Source: Pseudomonas sp. RGM2987
GTDB taxonomy: Bacteria; Pseudomonadota; Gammaproteobacteria; Pseudomonadales; Pseudomonadaceae
Assembly (NCBI RefSeq): GCF_022952855.1
Contig: NZ_JALJDX010000178.1
Coordinates: 1-42,925, forward strand
Length of the DNA: 42,925 bases
Reading direction: 5' to 3'
The translations under genes and the position numbers were made by a program. Each line of letters opens with the position of its first letter. Within the stretch, counting starts at the first letter, position 1. Shown here piece by piece: positions 18,015-26,951 of this stretch. The notes beneath the pieces are model-generated. The model was given only the letters and a program-made list of their open reading frames with translations, was not told the origin of the DNA and ran no database searches.

Positions 18015-20081
18015 TTAAAGACTGTTGATCAATGTGCTGAAGATTTGTTGCGCAGCCTTGATGATCTGCGAAGACGCGGTGTAGTACTGCTGGAACTTGA
18101 CCAGGTTGCCGGTTTCCTCATCCAGGTCCACGCCCGACAGCGAGTCGCGGGCGTTCTTGGCGTTGTTCAGGATGGCGCCGGTGGCGGCGCTGTCCAGCTT
18201 GCCCTGGGCGGCCTTGGCGCCGACCCCTTCCACCAGTTTGCCGTAGGCATCGTTCAGGGAAATGCCTTTGCTGGCCGAGCCGGTGTCGACGGCCTTGGCG
18301 GTCTGCAAACCGGCCAGGATCGTGCCGTTACGGTTGTCCAGGCTGCCGGGCTGGCTGAGGCTGATAGTGATGCCCGCACCCTGGGATGGCGCCCCGGCGA
18401 TGGACATGTCGAACGCGACGGTACGCTGTACCGGCGGCACGGACGAATCCATGATCGGGTTGCCGCTGGCGTCCTTGAGCGGAACACTGAGGCTCAGGGT
18501 GTTGCTCTCGCCGGGCTTGATGGTGCCATTGCTGATCTGGACGCCTTTGGCATCCAGCAGTTGATAGGCCTGGCTGGTGCCATCGGCGGACGTCGCACCG
18601 AACACCACCTTGACCGGCATCGAATTCTTGATGCCGTTCTGGATGATGGACGTGGTGGCCGTGTCGTAAATGTCCAGCTTCGTCGTCATGGTCGGCTGGC
18701 CGCTGGCCGGAATGGTCAGCGTGCCGCTGCCGCCCGGTGCAATGGCAGCGCCCAGCGGCGCGGCAATCGCCAACCGCTTGGAGTCGGTCATTTCGGTCTT
18801 GATGTTGCCCGCCTCGTTGCGGGTCGGGGTGATCTTGAACGAATCACCGGCCGCCGCAGCGCCACCGGAGAAGGTCATCGCGAACCCGTCGATCACCGGA
18901 GCTGGCGTCGTCGTGGTGCTGAAGGCCCCCATCGACGTACCCTCGGGCAAGCGCTGGACGATATAGCCCGTGGCGCTGGTGAACGTCACTTTATAGTCGT
19001 TGGTGGTCAGTTTGCCGGAGTCTTTGATGGCCACATCGAAGTTGCCGGAGCCGGCACTGTTGTTCAACGAGGCCACACTGCGCTGGCTCATCTGCGCCGC
19101 GCTGTTGATGTTGCTGAACAGATTGGAGCCGAAGGCACCGTTCATGTCGATGCCGGTAGCCTGGATGCTGTTCATCCGGTCGGCGACCACCAGGGCCACG
19201 CGCCCCAGCTCGTTCATGGCCGGGTCGAGCACAGTGCTGCGGTAGCGCATCAGGCCACCGATCTCGCCACCGGTGAGCACCGAGGTCAGGTCCATGGAGC
19301 TGGAACCGCTGTTGAGCTGGATGCCCAAGCGCCCCGGATCGTTCTTGTCCGGCACTGCTTGCAGGGTATTGGTGATGTTGCCCATTACCAGCGGCTGGCC
19401 GGAACCCAGGTAGATGTCCAGGCTGCTGCCGTTCTCCACCACCTGTGTACCGGTGAAGGTGGAGAGTTGGCGAATGGCCTCGCCACGGGAATCCAACAGG
19501 TCGTTAGGCGCACCGCCCGCGTTGGAGACTTCGGCGATTTTCTTGTTCAGTTGCGCAATGGTGGAAGCCAGGTTATTGACCTGCTCGACCATGTTCGACA
19601 AGTTGCCGTTGATGTTGTCACTCTGCGCCGTCAATTGGCTGGAAACCGAGTTGAAACGGTTGCTCAGGGCCTGGGCATCGCTGAGCAGCAATTGCCGGGA
19701 CGCATCATCGCCCGGCTTGGCGTTGACGTTCTGCACCGAAGCGAAAAACTTGGTCAACGCGCCGTTCAGGCCGGTGCCGCTGTCCGACAGCAGGGAGTCC
19801 AGCGGGGTGATCTGCCCTTGATAGGCCGCCGCGTCGCTATTGAGCGACGTGGTGGTCTTCAATTGCGCTTCCAGGTACGAGTTATACACCCGACGCACGT
19901 CGGCCAGGGTCGTGCCGGAACCGATGAACACGTTGCCGTATTGGTTCGACGCCTTGGTGGTCTGCACGGTCTGTTGACGTGAATAACCGGCGGTATCGAC
20001 GTTGGCGATGTTGTTACCCGTGGTCACCAACGCGGTCTGGCTTGCGGACAGACCCGACATCCCTATGTTGAGCAAACTCAT
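18015..20081 (-). CDS. flgK: FlgK, hook-filament junction protein
   Basis: Protein of 688 residues, the first hook-associated protein. The N-terminus MSLLNIGMSGLSASQTAL with NIANVDTAGYSRQ (28-40) is the rod/hook/HAP signature. The C-terminal helix region GVDLDEETGNLVKFQQYYTAS is the family signature of the D0 domain. The large variable centre explains the length, which is near that of other Pseudomonas FlgK proteins. AAGG precedes the ATG by eight bases. It lies 10 bp after flgJ and 13 bp before flgL, so it belongs to the flgF-L operon. Confidence 0.97.
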   Translation of the reverse strand: MSLLNIGMSGLSASQTALVTTGNNIANVDTAGYSRQQTVQTTKASNQYGNVFIGSGTTLADVRRVYNSYLEAQLKTTTSLNSDAAAYQGQITPLDSLLSDSGTGLNGALTKFFASVQNVNAKPGDDASRQLLLSDAQALSNRFNSVSSQLTAQSDNINGNLSNMVEQVNNLASTIAQLNKKIAEVSNAGGAPNDLLDSRGEAIRQLSTFTGTQVVENGSSLDIYLGSGQPLVMGNITNTLQAVPDKNDPGRLGIQLNSGSSSMDLTSVLTGGEIGGLMRYRSTVLDPAMNELGRVALVVADRMNSIQATGIDMNGAFGSNLFSNINSAAQMSQRSVASLNNSAGSGNFDVAIKDSGKLTTNDYKVTFTSATGYIVQRLPEGTSMGAFSTTTTPAPVIDGFAMTFSGGAAAAGDSFKITPTRNEAGNIKTEMTDSKRLAIAAPLGAAIAPGGSGTLTIPASGQPTMTTKLDIYDTATTSIIQNGIKNSMPVKVVFGATSADGTSQAYQLLDAKGVQISNGTIKPGESNTLSLSVPLKDASGNPIMDSSVPPVQRTVAFDMSIAGAPSQGAGITISLSQPGSLDNRNGTILAGLQTAKAVDTGSASKGISLNDAYGKLVEGVGAKAAQGKLDSAATGAILNNAKNARDSLSGVDLDEETGNLVKFQQYYTASSQIIKAAQQIFSTLINSL

Positions 20082-20091
20082 GGTTCAGACC

Positions 20092-21396
20092 TTATAAAGT
20101 CGTGGTGGCGCCTGCAGATGCGTAGTTTTGGTAACTCGTCATCTGCCGGGCTATATGCGAAATCTTGCGGGCGTAGTTAGGATCGGTGGCGTAACCGGCC
20201 TTTTGCAGCTCGCGTACAAACTGTTCCGGGTTATCGGCCGACTTCAGTACATCTTGATAGCGGCTGTTGCTTTGCAGCAGATTGACCAGGTCGTGGAAAC
20301 TGTCGCTATAGGAGGCGTAGGAACGGAACTCGGCCGTCTCCTTGACCATCTCGCCATTGCGGAACTCGCTGGTGATCGCCCGCGCCGAGTCGCCCTTCCA
20401 GTTCTGGCTCGCCTTGATGCCGAACAGGTTGTGACTGCTGCTGCCGTCAGGCTGGCGCATGACCGACTTGCCCCAACCGGTTTCCAGGGCGGCCTGGGCC
20501 ACCAGGTAACGCGGATCGACACCGATGCGGTCCGCCGCTTCCTTGGCCATTGGCAGCATGGCGTTGACGAATTCATCGGCATCGCGGAAGGCTTTGCGAG
20601 CCGGAGCCAGTGGTGGTTGCGCCACGGCACGGCCATAGACCTGCATGTCCGGTTTCGCGTCGGCGGCCTTGAGCGCCGCCAGCCAATCGCCATTGGCGAG
20701 TTCGCCGGTGGCCGGCTTGACCGCAGCGACAGTGCGATCGGGCAGCAGGTTCTGCGCGGGCACATCGGCATTGGCCGACGCCGAAGGCACCAGCCCGGCG
20801 AGCAGCCGGTCGGCCAGTTTCGGCGGTAGGGCCAGGCGCCGCTGGTTCAGCAGTTCCATATCGTTGCGATGAGCACCTTCTGTCCCTTGCGGCGCGCTCA
20901 CGGCCCGTGACGCCCAGAGCGGACGCTGGCCGCTGGTGCGCGACAACGGACCGTCGGTAGGCAAGGTTCCGGCAGCGACCGGTGTCGGCACCGCTGCCTT
21001 GGTGACCTTGTCCAGCGCCTCCTGCTGCTTGGCGGCCGACAACGTCGCCGCCTCGCCGGGGGCCATCGGTTTGTTCTTGGACATCTGGCGCAGCAGCACG
21101 TCAGCCAGGCCGATACCACCGCCCTCACGGGACATGGAGACAGCCAGCTGTTGGTCGTACATTTCCTGGTACTGCTTGGCCTCAGGCGTGTTCATGGGGT
21201 TGTCCTTGCCCAGGGCCTCGGTGGCCGAGCGCATGGACTTGAGCATCTCGCCAAGGAACAGCGACTCGAATTCCTGCGCCACTTTACGCAGGTTGCCATC
21301 GCTGTTCTTGTCGCCGACCTTGAGCTGGTTCAAGCGGTTCAGGTCCGAATAGGACCCCGAATCCCCACTGATCAAAGCGCCCTTGCGCATATCCAT
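20092..21396 (-). CDS. flgJ: FlgJ, rod cap and peptidoglycan hydrolase
   Basis: Periplasmic bifunctional protein of 434 residues. The N-terminal rod-capping domain (about 35-105) contains VAQEFESLFLGEMLKSMR. The C-terminal GH73 glucosaminidase domain (about 270-420) contains QAALETGWGKS with the catalytic Glu305 and later the Tyr-rich FRSYASYSDSFHDL. A long Ala/Pro/Lys linker (about 110-265) joins them. It opens the peptidoglycan for the growing rod. A GAGGAT ribosome site precedes the ATG. Spacing to flgI and flgK is 10 bp on each side. Confidence 0.95.
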   Translation of the reverse strand: MDMRKGALISGDSGSYSDLNRLNQLKVGDKNSDGNLRKVAQEFESLFLGEMLKSMRSATEALGKDNPMNTPEAKQYQEMYDQQLAVSMSREGGGIGLADVLLRQMSKNKPMAPGEAATLSAAKQQEALDKVTKAAVPTPVAAGTLPTDGPLSRTSGQRPLWASRAVSAPQGTEGAHRNDMELLNQRRLALPPKLADRLLAGLVPSASANADVPAQNLLPDRTVAAVKPATGELANGDWLAALKAADAKPDMQVYGRAVAQPPLAPARKAFRDADEFVNAMLPMAKEAADRIGVDPRYLVAQAALETGWGKSVMRQPDGSSSHNLFGIKASQNWKGDSARAITSEFRNGEMVKETAEFRSYASYSDSFHDLVNLLQSNSRYQDVLKSADNPEQFVRELQKAGYATDPNYARKISHIARQMTSYQNYASAGATTTL

Positions 21397-21406
21397 GGCC
21401 AGATCC

Positions 21407-22522
21407 TCAGATCACGATCAGGTCGGCTTGCAACGCGCCGGCCTGCTTCAAGGCTTCGAGGATCGCCATCAAGTCGCCTGGCGCCGCGCCGACCTGGTTC
21501 ACCGCCCGGACGATTTCATCCAGGGTAGTGCCCGGGCCGAACTTGAACATCGGCTTGGCTTCCTGTTCGGCATTGACCCGCGAGCGCGGCACGACGGCAG
21601 TCTGGCCGTTGGACAGCGGGCCCGGCTGGCTGACGATCGGGTCTTCGGTGATCGTCACCGTCAGGCTGCCGTGGGTCACGGCGGCCGGCGAAACCTTGAC
21701 GTTCTGGCCGATGACGATGGTGCCGGTACGCGAGTTAATGATGACTTTCGCCACCGCCTGGCCCGGGTCGACCTCGAGGTTTTCCAGGATCGACAGGTAA
21801 TCTACCCGTTGGCTTGGATCCATCGGCGCGGTGACACGAATCGAGCCGCCGTCGATGGCCTGGGCCACGCCTGGGCCGAGCATGTCATTGATCTTGTCGA
21901 CGATGCGCTTGGCGGTGGTGAAGTCGGAACGGTTGAGGTTCAGCGTCAGGCTGTTGCCCTGGTTGAAACCGCTCGGTACCGCACGTTCCACCGACGCACC
22001 GCCAGGGATGCGACCGGCCGACGGAACGTTGACGGTGATCTTCGAGCCGTCCGCGCCCGAGGCGTCGAAACCACCGACCACCAGGTTGCCCTGGGCCACG
22101 GCGTAGACGTTACCGTCGATACCCTTGAGCGGTGTCAGCAACAGGGTGCCGCCACGCAGGCTCTTGGAGTTACCGATGGACGAAACGGTGATATCCACCT
22201 GCTGGCCGGGCTTGGCGAACGCCGGCAGATCGGCACTGATCGAAACCGCCGCGACGTTTTTCAGCTGCACGTTGCCCGAGCCTGCCGGCACCTTGATGCC
22301 GAACTGCGACAACATGTTGTTGAAGGTCTGCAAGGTGAACGGCGTCTGGGTGGTCTGGTCACCGGTGCCGTTCAGGCCCACGACCAGGCCGTAGCCGATC
22401 AACTGGTTGGAACGCACGCCGGAAATGCTGGCGATGTCCTTCAAACGTTCGGCTTGAACGCTGAAGGCTGCCGACATCACCAACGCGCCCATCAACAGCT
22501 GCTTAAGATTCAACTTGACCAC
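21407..22522 (-). CDS. flgI: FlgI, flagellar P-ring protein
   Basis: Periplasmic P-ring subunit of 371 residues. The N-terminus has a Sec signal peptide (hydrophobic [16 protein letters not shown], cleavage likely after SVQA before ERLKDIASI). Family-conserved blocks include [19 protein letters not shown] and [19 protein letters not shown], and the C-terminus [10 protein letters not shown] is diagnostic. The start is uncertain: GTG at 22522 directly abuts the flgH TAG, while TTG at 22513 lies five bases from AGGTGG; both leave a functional signal peptide. It is part of the flgF-L operon. Confidence 0.96.
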   Translation of the reverse strand: MVKLNLKQLLMGALVMSAAFSVQAERLKDIASISGVRSNQLIGYGLVVGLNGTGDQTTQTPFTLQTFNNMLSQFGIKVPAGSGNVQLKNVAAVSISADLPAFAKPGQQVDITVSSIGNSKSLRGGTLLLTPLKGIDGNVYAVAQGNLVVGGFDASGADGSKITVNVPSAGRIPGGASVERAVPSGFNQGNSLTLNLNRSDFTTAKRIVDKINDMLGPGVAQAIDGGSIRVTAPMDPSQRVDYLSILENLEVDPGQAVAKVIINSRTGTIVIGQNVKVSPAAVTHGSLTVTITEDPIVSQPGPLSNGQTAVVPRSRVNAEQEAKPMFKFGPGTTLDEIVRAVNQVGAAPGDLMAILEALKQAGALQADLIVI

Positions 22523-23218
22523 CTAGAAAGGGAACTTCGGGCTGAGGAAGAAACGGTCGAACCAGCCCGGCTGGCTCGCATCGGCAAAGGCACCGGTGCC
22601 CGAGTAGGTGATGCGCGCATCAGCCACACGAGTCGACGACACAGTGTTGTCGGTTGCTATATCGTCAGCACGAACCATGCCAGCGATGCGCACCAGTTCA
22701 TCACCGGTGTTGAGGGTCAGCCATTTCTCGCCGCGCACGACGATGATGCCGTTGGGCAGCACGTCGGCGACGGTCACGGTGATCGAACCGGTCAGGCTGT
22801 TGCTCTGCCCGGACTTACTGTCGCCCTTGGTGGCGCGGTCGGAGCCGTAGCCGGCGTTGAGGCTCAGGTCGTTGCCGCCGATCGGGTTGTTGGTGGTCAG
22901 GCTCGAGCCGAACAACGACGTGAGGCCGACGCTGGTCTGGCTGGTCTTGTCGATCTGCGCATTGGCGTTCTTGCTGGCCTGGGTCCGCTCGTTCAGGGTG
23001 ATGGTGATGATGTCACCGACCCGGAAAGCCTTGCGGTCGCTGTACAGGTTCTGCTCGAAGCCGGCCTGGTAGATCGAGCCGTTGTTGGCGGCGGCCGGCA
23101 AGGGCGTGCGCGGCAACACCGGAGCGTAGTACGGGTCATTGGGCCTTGGCGTAGGCGCGACACAGCCGGCGAGCGCGGTGATCCCACTCAGTGCCAGAAC
23201 AGATACAAAGCGTTTCAT
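22523..23218 (-). CDS. flgH: FlgH, flagellar L-ring lipoprotein
   Basis: Outer-membrane L-ring subunit of 231 residues. It has a lipoprotein signal peptide with lipobox LAGC, lipidated Cys19. Conserved family blocks include [19 protein letters not shown] and [18 protein letters not shown], and the C-terminal [14 protein letters not shown] is typical. The L-ring and FlgI P-ring form the bushing around the rod. The stop codon is immediately adjacent to the flgI start, suggesting coupling; a 52-bp gap separates it from flgG. Confidence 0.97.
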   Translation of the reverse strand: MKRFVSVLALSGITALAGCVAPTPRPNDPYYAPVLPRTPLPAAANNGSIYQAGFEQNLYSDRKAFRVGDIITITLNERTQASKNANAQIDKTSQTSVGLTSLFGSSLTTNNPIGGNDLSLNAGYGSDRATKGDSKSGQSNSLTGSITVTVADVLPNGIIVVRGEKWLTLNTGDELVRIAGMVRADDIATDNTVSSTRVADARITYSGTGAFADASQPGWFDRFFLSPKFPF

Positions 23219-23270
23219 GACCCTACCTCTCGGTGTTGCTAGGCGGCTTGTGGCCGCCTGATAGATGTAA

Positions 23271-24056
23271 TTACAGATTCTGCGTGACGAACGAGAGCAT
23301 CTGGTCTGCGGTGGAGATCACCTTGGAGTTCATCTCGTAGGCGCGCTGGGTGGTGATCATGTTGACCATCTCCTCAACGGTGCTCACGTTGGAGGTTTCC
23401 AGGGTGTTTTGCAGCGTGGTGCCAAAACCGTTCAAGCCTGGGGTGCCGACTTGCGGCGCACCGCTGGCAGCGGTTTCCAGGAACAGGTTGTTGCCCACCG
23501 CTTGCAGGCCGGCCGGGTTGATGAAGTCGGCGGTCTGCAGGTTGCCGATCACTTGTGCGGCAGGGTTGCCCGCCACGGTGATGGACACGGTGCCGTCACG
23601 GCCCACGGTAAAGGTCTGGGCATCGTTCGGGATGATGATGGCCGGCTCCAGGGCGAAACCGCTGGCGTTGACGATCTGGCCATTGGAATCGAGGTGGAAC
23701 GTACCGTCACGGGTGTAGGACGTGGTGCCGTCCGGCTGCAGGATCTGGAAGAAACCGCGACCGTCGATGGCCATGTCCAGCGGCTGCTCGGTGGTTTGCA
23801 GGCTACCGGCGTTGAAGTTTTTCTGGGTGCCGACGATGCGCACACCGGTACCTACTTGCAGACCCGACGGCAGTTCGCTGTCCTGGGTCGACTGGGCACC
23901 GGGCTGGCGCTTGACCTGGTACAGCAGGTCCTGGAATTCGGCGCGATCACGTTTGAAGCCCGTGGTCGAGACGTTCGCCAGGTTGTTGGAAATGGTAGTC
24001 AGGTTGGTGTCCTGGGCGGACAGACCTGTTTTGGCAACCCAAAGAGCCGGAAGCAT
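23271..24056 (-). CDS. flgG: FlgG, distal rod protein
   Basis: Protein of 261 residues forming the distal rod. It starts [19 protein letters not shown] with the rod/hook signature [20 protein letters not shown]. The C-terminal region [20 protein letters not shown] is the conserved FlgG/FlgE-type helix. The length is the family norm. It is exported by the flagellar type III system without a cleaved signal. It lies 49 bp after flgF in the same operon. Confidence 0.97.
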   Translation of the reverse strand: MLPALWVAKTGLSAQDTNLTTISNNLANVSTTGFKRDRAEFQDLLYQVKRQPGAQSTQDSELPSGLQVGTGVRIVGTQKNFNAGSLQTTEQPLDMAIDGRGFFQILQPDGTTSYTRDGTFHLDSNGQIVNASGFALEPAIIIPNDAQTFTVGRDGTVSITVAGNPAAQVIGNLQTADFINPAGLQAVGNNLFLETAASGAPQVGTPGLNGFGTTLQNTLETSNVSTVEEMVNMITTQRAYEMNSKVISTADQMLSFVTQNL

Positions 24057-24105
24057 TCGTTTCTCCTCGTACGCCTGTTTTTCGGCGCGACGCTGTCAGT
24101 AGTAG

Positions 24106-24843
24106 TTAGATTTGCAAGACCCGAGCCATGGCTTCATCGCCTTCTTTGGCCGTGTTCATCATTTTCACGTGGAGCTCGAACTGCTTGGCCAGGGCCAGCA
24201 CCGAAGTCATCTCATCCACCGCGTTGACGTTGCTCGCCTCCTGGAATCCCGACACCAGTTGCACATTGGCATCGATGGGAGCCGGCTGGCCGTCCTTGGT
24301 GCGGATCGAGCCGTCGAGGCCTTTGGTCATGTTCTTCAGGTCCGGGTTGACCAGCTTGATGCGGTCCACCTCAGCCATCACCCGCGGGCCTTCGCCCATG
24401 GCGCGGATGCTGATGGTGCCGTCCTGGCCAATCTCGATTTTCTGCTCTGGCGGCACGGCGATCGGACCGCCGTTGCCCATGACCGGCATACCGTTGCCGG
24501 CCCGCAGCACGCCCAGGGCGTCGACGTTCAGACTGCCAGTACGCACGTAGCTTTCACCGCCATCGGGGTTCTGCACGGCCATCCAGCCCGGCCCGCTGAC
24601 CGCCACGTCGAGGTCACGACCGGTCTCTACCAACGCACCTGGAGTGAAATCAGTGGCGGGACGCTCGGACATGGCAAACGCCCGCGCCGGAAAGCTGTCA
24701 CCGAACACCGGCATCGAGCGCGCCTGCTCCAGGTCTTTCTGAAAACCATTGGTGGAGATGTTCGCCAGGTTGTTGGCATGGGCCCGTTGCGCCAGTGCGT
24801 TCTGGCTGGCGCCGGTCATTGCCACATAAAGGTACTTGTCCAC
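24106..24843 (-). CDS. flgF: FlgF, proximal rod protein
   Basis: Protein of 245 residues, a proximal rod subunit. The start is the GTG at 24843 (encoding MDKYLYVAMTGASQNA), chosen because GAGGA lies seven bases upstream and the family begins with DKYLYVAM; the frame continues upstream without similarity. It carries the signature NNLANISTNGFQKDLEQ and the C-terminal SNVNAVDEMTSVLALAKQFE. It is the first gene of the flgFGHIJKL operon. A sigma-54-like promoter lies about 57 bp upstream. flgE, usually the preceding gene, is not next to it here; the aminotransferase at 25077-26222 is. Confidence 0.95.
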   Translation of the reverse strand: MDKYLYVAMTGASQNALAQRAHANNLANISTNGFQKDLEQARSMPVFGDSFPARAFAMSERPATDFTPGALVETGRDLDVAVSGPGWMAVQNPDGGESYVRTGSLNVDALGVLRAGNGMPVMGNGGPIAVPPEQKIEIGQDGTISIRAMGEGPRVMAEVDRIKLVNPDLKNMTKGLDGSIRTKDGQPAPIDANVQLVSGFQEASNVNAVDEMTSVLALAKQFELHVKMMNTAKEGDEAMARVLQI

Positions 24844-24899
24844 TGTCGTTCCTCTGCATGCCGGACGTTTGCCGTCCACTGCTGTACGGCTGATCCTTA

Positions 24900-24915
24900 A
24901 GCAATTTGCAGACCA
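24900..24915 (-). promoter_or_regulatory. Probable sigma-54 promoter of flgF-L
   Basis: The minus strand reads TGGTCTGCAAATTGCT: GG and GC ten bases apart, with TGG, G and TTGCT in consensus and three mismatches in the CAC block. The start would be near 24890, about 45 nt before the flgF GTG. flgFGHIJKL is a FleR/sigma-54-dependent operon in P. aeruginosa, which fits. Confidence 0.65.
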
Positions 24916-25034
24916 ACTTTTTTCTGACGCGCCCAGGCCCGGCAAACAAAGGGTCTGACGGGTTTTACTGGAGGTAGGCTATGGGAATCGAAGTCGAGAA
25001 ACCGGCGGAGTTATGCCGCCCGGTGGCAAGGGCC

Positions 25035-25059
25035 GGCACCTGGCCTGAAGCCAGGTGCC
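25035..25059 (-). terminator. Hairpin after the aminotransferase gene
   Basis: Perfect 10-bp arms GGCACCTGGC and GCCAGGTGCC around CTGAA, 17 bp downstream of the aminotransferase stop, with a second C/G-rich imperfect hairpin near 25003-25024. Neither has a strong T-run on the minus strand, though the second is followed by TTTCTCG. They probably mark the end of the sugar operon. Confidence 0.5.
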
Positions 25060-25076
25060 CGATCAGACTGGATACG

Positions 25077-26222
25077 TCAGGCCTTTGCCAAGGCATCACC
25101 CAGCACACCGACCACCTGTTCCTGCTGATCACCGGTCAAGCCAAGCCACATGGGCAAACGCAACAGGCGCTCGGAGTAATCGTCAGTCACCTCCATCGGG
25201 CCGTGCACACGCCCATAGCGCAGGCCACCGGGCGAAGAATGCAGCGGCACGTAATGAAATACCGCGTAGATGGCGTGCCGCTTGAGCTCCTCGAGGATGG
25301 CCTGGCGGTCCACGCCCGGGGCGAGGATCACGTAGTACATGTGCGCGTTGTGCTGGCAGCTTTGCGGCACTATCGGACGACGCAGCGCCCCTTGCTGCTC
25401 AAGTGCGGCCAACGTGGCGTGGTAATTGTCCCAGATGGCCAGGCGGCGGTCAGTGATGGCTTGGGCTTCTTCCAACTGTGCCCAGAGGAAGGCTGCCGTC
25501 ATTTCTCCAGGCAGGAACGAGGAGCCCACCTCCTGCCATGTGTACTTGTCCACTTCGCCCCGGAAAAACCGGCTGCGATCGGTGCCTTTTTCCCGGATGA
25601 TCTCGGCCCGCAATGCCAGCGCCGGATCATTGACCAGCAAGGCCCCGCCCTCCCCCGAAATCACGTTCTTGGTTTCGTGGAAGCTGAATGCCCCAAGGTC
25701 ACCGATACTGCCCAAGGCCCGGCCCTTATAGGTCGACATCACGCCTTGTGCCGCGTCCTCGACCACCGCCAGCCCATGCTTGCGGGCGACGCCCAGGATC
25801 ACGTCCATCTCGCAGGCCATACCAGCATAATGGACCGGCACGATGGCCTTGGTCCGTGGCGTGATCGCCGCCTCGATCAGGCGCTCGTCGAGGTTGAGGG
25901 TATCGGGACGCACGTCGACGAAGACCGGCACCGCACCACGTAACACGAACGCATTGGCGGTGGAGACAAAGGTATACGAAGGCATGATGACTTCGTCGCC
26001 AGGCTGGATGTCCAGCAGCAAGGCCGCCATCTCCAGGGCTGCGGTGCATGAGTGGGTCAGCAGGGCCTTGTTGCACCCCGTTTGCGCTTCCAGCCAACGA
26101 TGACAGCGCCTGGTGAAGGGCCCATCGCCCGCGAGCATGTTGCCGAACTTGGCCTGGGCAATGTAATCCAGTTCCTTGCCGGTCATGTAGGGGCGGTTGA
26201 AGAAAATCGTTTCTGTGCTCAT
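25077..26222 (-). CDS. DegT/WecE-family sugar-nucleotide aminotransferase
   Basis: PLP enzyme of 381 residues close to WecE/RffA (dTDP-4-amino-4,6-dideoxygalactose synthase) and related FcnA/VioA-type enzymes. Motifs: THSCTAALEMAALL (56-69), VVEDAAQG with Asp156 for the pyridine nitrogen, and the Schiff-base lysine Lys185 in SFHETKN. It would transaminate a dTDP-4-keto-6-deoxyhexose at C4. Sequence alone does not settle galacto versus gluco product. The start is the ATG at 26222 (MSTETIFFNRPY), with GGGAAG six bases upstream. Last gene of the seven-gene operon, 51 bp after the phosphoesterase. No dTDP-glucose pyrophosphorylase or 4,6-dehydratase lies in the window, so its substrate must come from rml-type genes elsewhere. 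Confidence 0.9.
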   Translation of the reverse strand: MSTETIFFNRPYMTGKELDYIAQAKFGNMLAGDGPFTRRCHRWLEAQTGCNKALLTHSCTAALEMAALLLDIQPGDEVIMPSYTFVSTANAFVLRGAVPVFVDVRPDTLNLDERLIEAAITPRTKAIVPVHYAGMACEMDVILGVARKHGLAVVEDAAQGVMSTYKGRALGSIGDLGAFSFHETKNVISGEGGALLVNDPALALRAEIIREKGTDRSRFFRGEVDKYTWQEVGSSFLPGEMTAAFLWAQLEEAQAITDRRLAIWDNYHATLAALEQQGALRRPIVPQSCQHNAHMYYVILAPGVDRQAILEELKRHAIYAVFHYVPLHSSPGGLRYGRVHGPMEVTDDYSERLLRLPMWLGLTGDQQEQVVGVLGDALAKA

Positions 26223-26273
26223 TGCATACTTCCCTGGATGGGCGTGGTACCGGGCGGCGCGCAAGTCAAAACC

Positions 26274-26951
26274 TCAAACCGCACTGATCCGCCCACCTAT
26301 CTGGCTGCCTGTATCAAGATTTTCATAGAAGTACGGGGTAAATCCGGCCCGCTTCATCGCCTCTTGGGTTTCACCGATGTCGTATTCAATCCGGTGCAAG
26401 GTGAATGCTTCACCGTCCCAGGTCGCAAAAGCTGCCCGGGCATCACCATCACGTGGCTGCCCGACTGAACCAGGGTTGCAATAGACCTTGTCCTCGCCAC
26501 TCCACAAGTGCTGGACATGGGTATGGCCTGAGGCGAAGTACCGGCCAGGTAATGCAGAGAAATACGCCTGCGACGGTCTCAGGTATTCGTCCAGCGGATC
26601 GTTCCAGCCGCCATGGACGATGCTTAATTCGTCCTGGATCGAGCGCTCGGCAAGCGACCACAACCATGCCAGGTTTTGCGAAGTGATGATGCCTCGCTGA
26701 TAGTCCAGGCAAGCATTGGCGCTATTGGAGCGAGGGCATCGCTCATTCCGAGCCAGGTACCAGTCATGATTGCCCATCACGCTGAAGACTTCTCGCTCGC
26801 GCAAGGCCTCGCAGCACTCATTGACCTGACTGTAGTATCCGGCTGTATCGCCCAGGCAGATGATCCGCGAAACACCCAGTTCATCCAGCCTGGCAAGCAC
26901 TGTTCGAAGGGCGCTGTAATTGCCATGCACGTCAGAAATGATTCCGATCAT
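26274..26951 (-). CDS. Calcineurin-like metallophosphoesterase
   Basis: Small phosphoesterase of 225 residues of the YfcE-like group. All metal-ligand motifs are present: DVHGN (7-11), GDTAGY (from 34), GNHD (60-63), His113 and GHTH (142-145). It probably hydrolyses a phosphomonoester or phosphodiester in the cytoplasm. Start: ATG at 26951 (MIGIISDVHGN); a TTG at 26957 is better placed relative to AGAGGA and is a real alternative. The 5-prime end overlaps the ATP-grasp gene by about 20 bp, so translation is probably coupled. Its place in the sugar operon suggests removal of a phosphate from a sugar or acyl intermediate, but nothing in the sequence identifies the substrate. Confidence 0.85.
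   Translation of the reverse strand: MIGIISDVHGNYSALRTVLARLDELGVSRIICLGDTAGYYSQVNECCEALREREVFSVMGNHDWYLARNERCPRSNSANACLDYQRGIITSQNLAWLWSLAERSIQDELSIVHGGWNDPLDEYLRPSQAYFSALPGRYFASGHTHVQHLWSGEDKVYCNPGSVGQPRDGDARAAFATWDGEAFTLHRIEYDIGETQEAMKRAGFTPYFYENLDTGSQIGGRISAV

Noticed and set aside
17994..19982. 662-codon plus-strand frame opposite flgK
   Set aside because: It has no similarity to a family, and the minus strand encodes a complete FlgK. Long antisense frames are common here because of high GC at third codon positions; the same applies to 14733-15953 and 21383-23242.
25035..25059. Attachment site or recombination site at the end of the sugar operon
   Set aside because: It is a simple hairpin. 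No tRNA, integrase or direct repeat pair flanks the operon.
24970..25943. Plus-strand reading frame from ATG 24981 with a perfect GGAGG six bases upstream
   Set aside because: It runs 320 codons antisense through the aminotransferase gene, has no recognisable family and shadows high-GC coding DNA. A very short leader peptide cannot be excluded, but nothing supports it.
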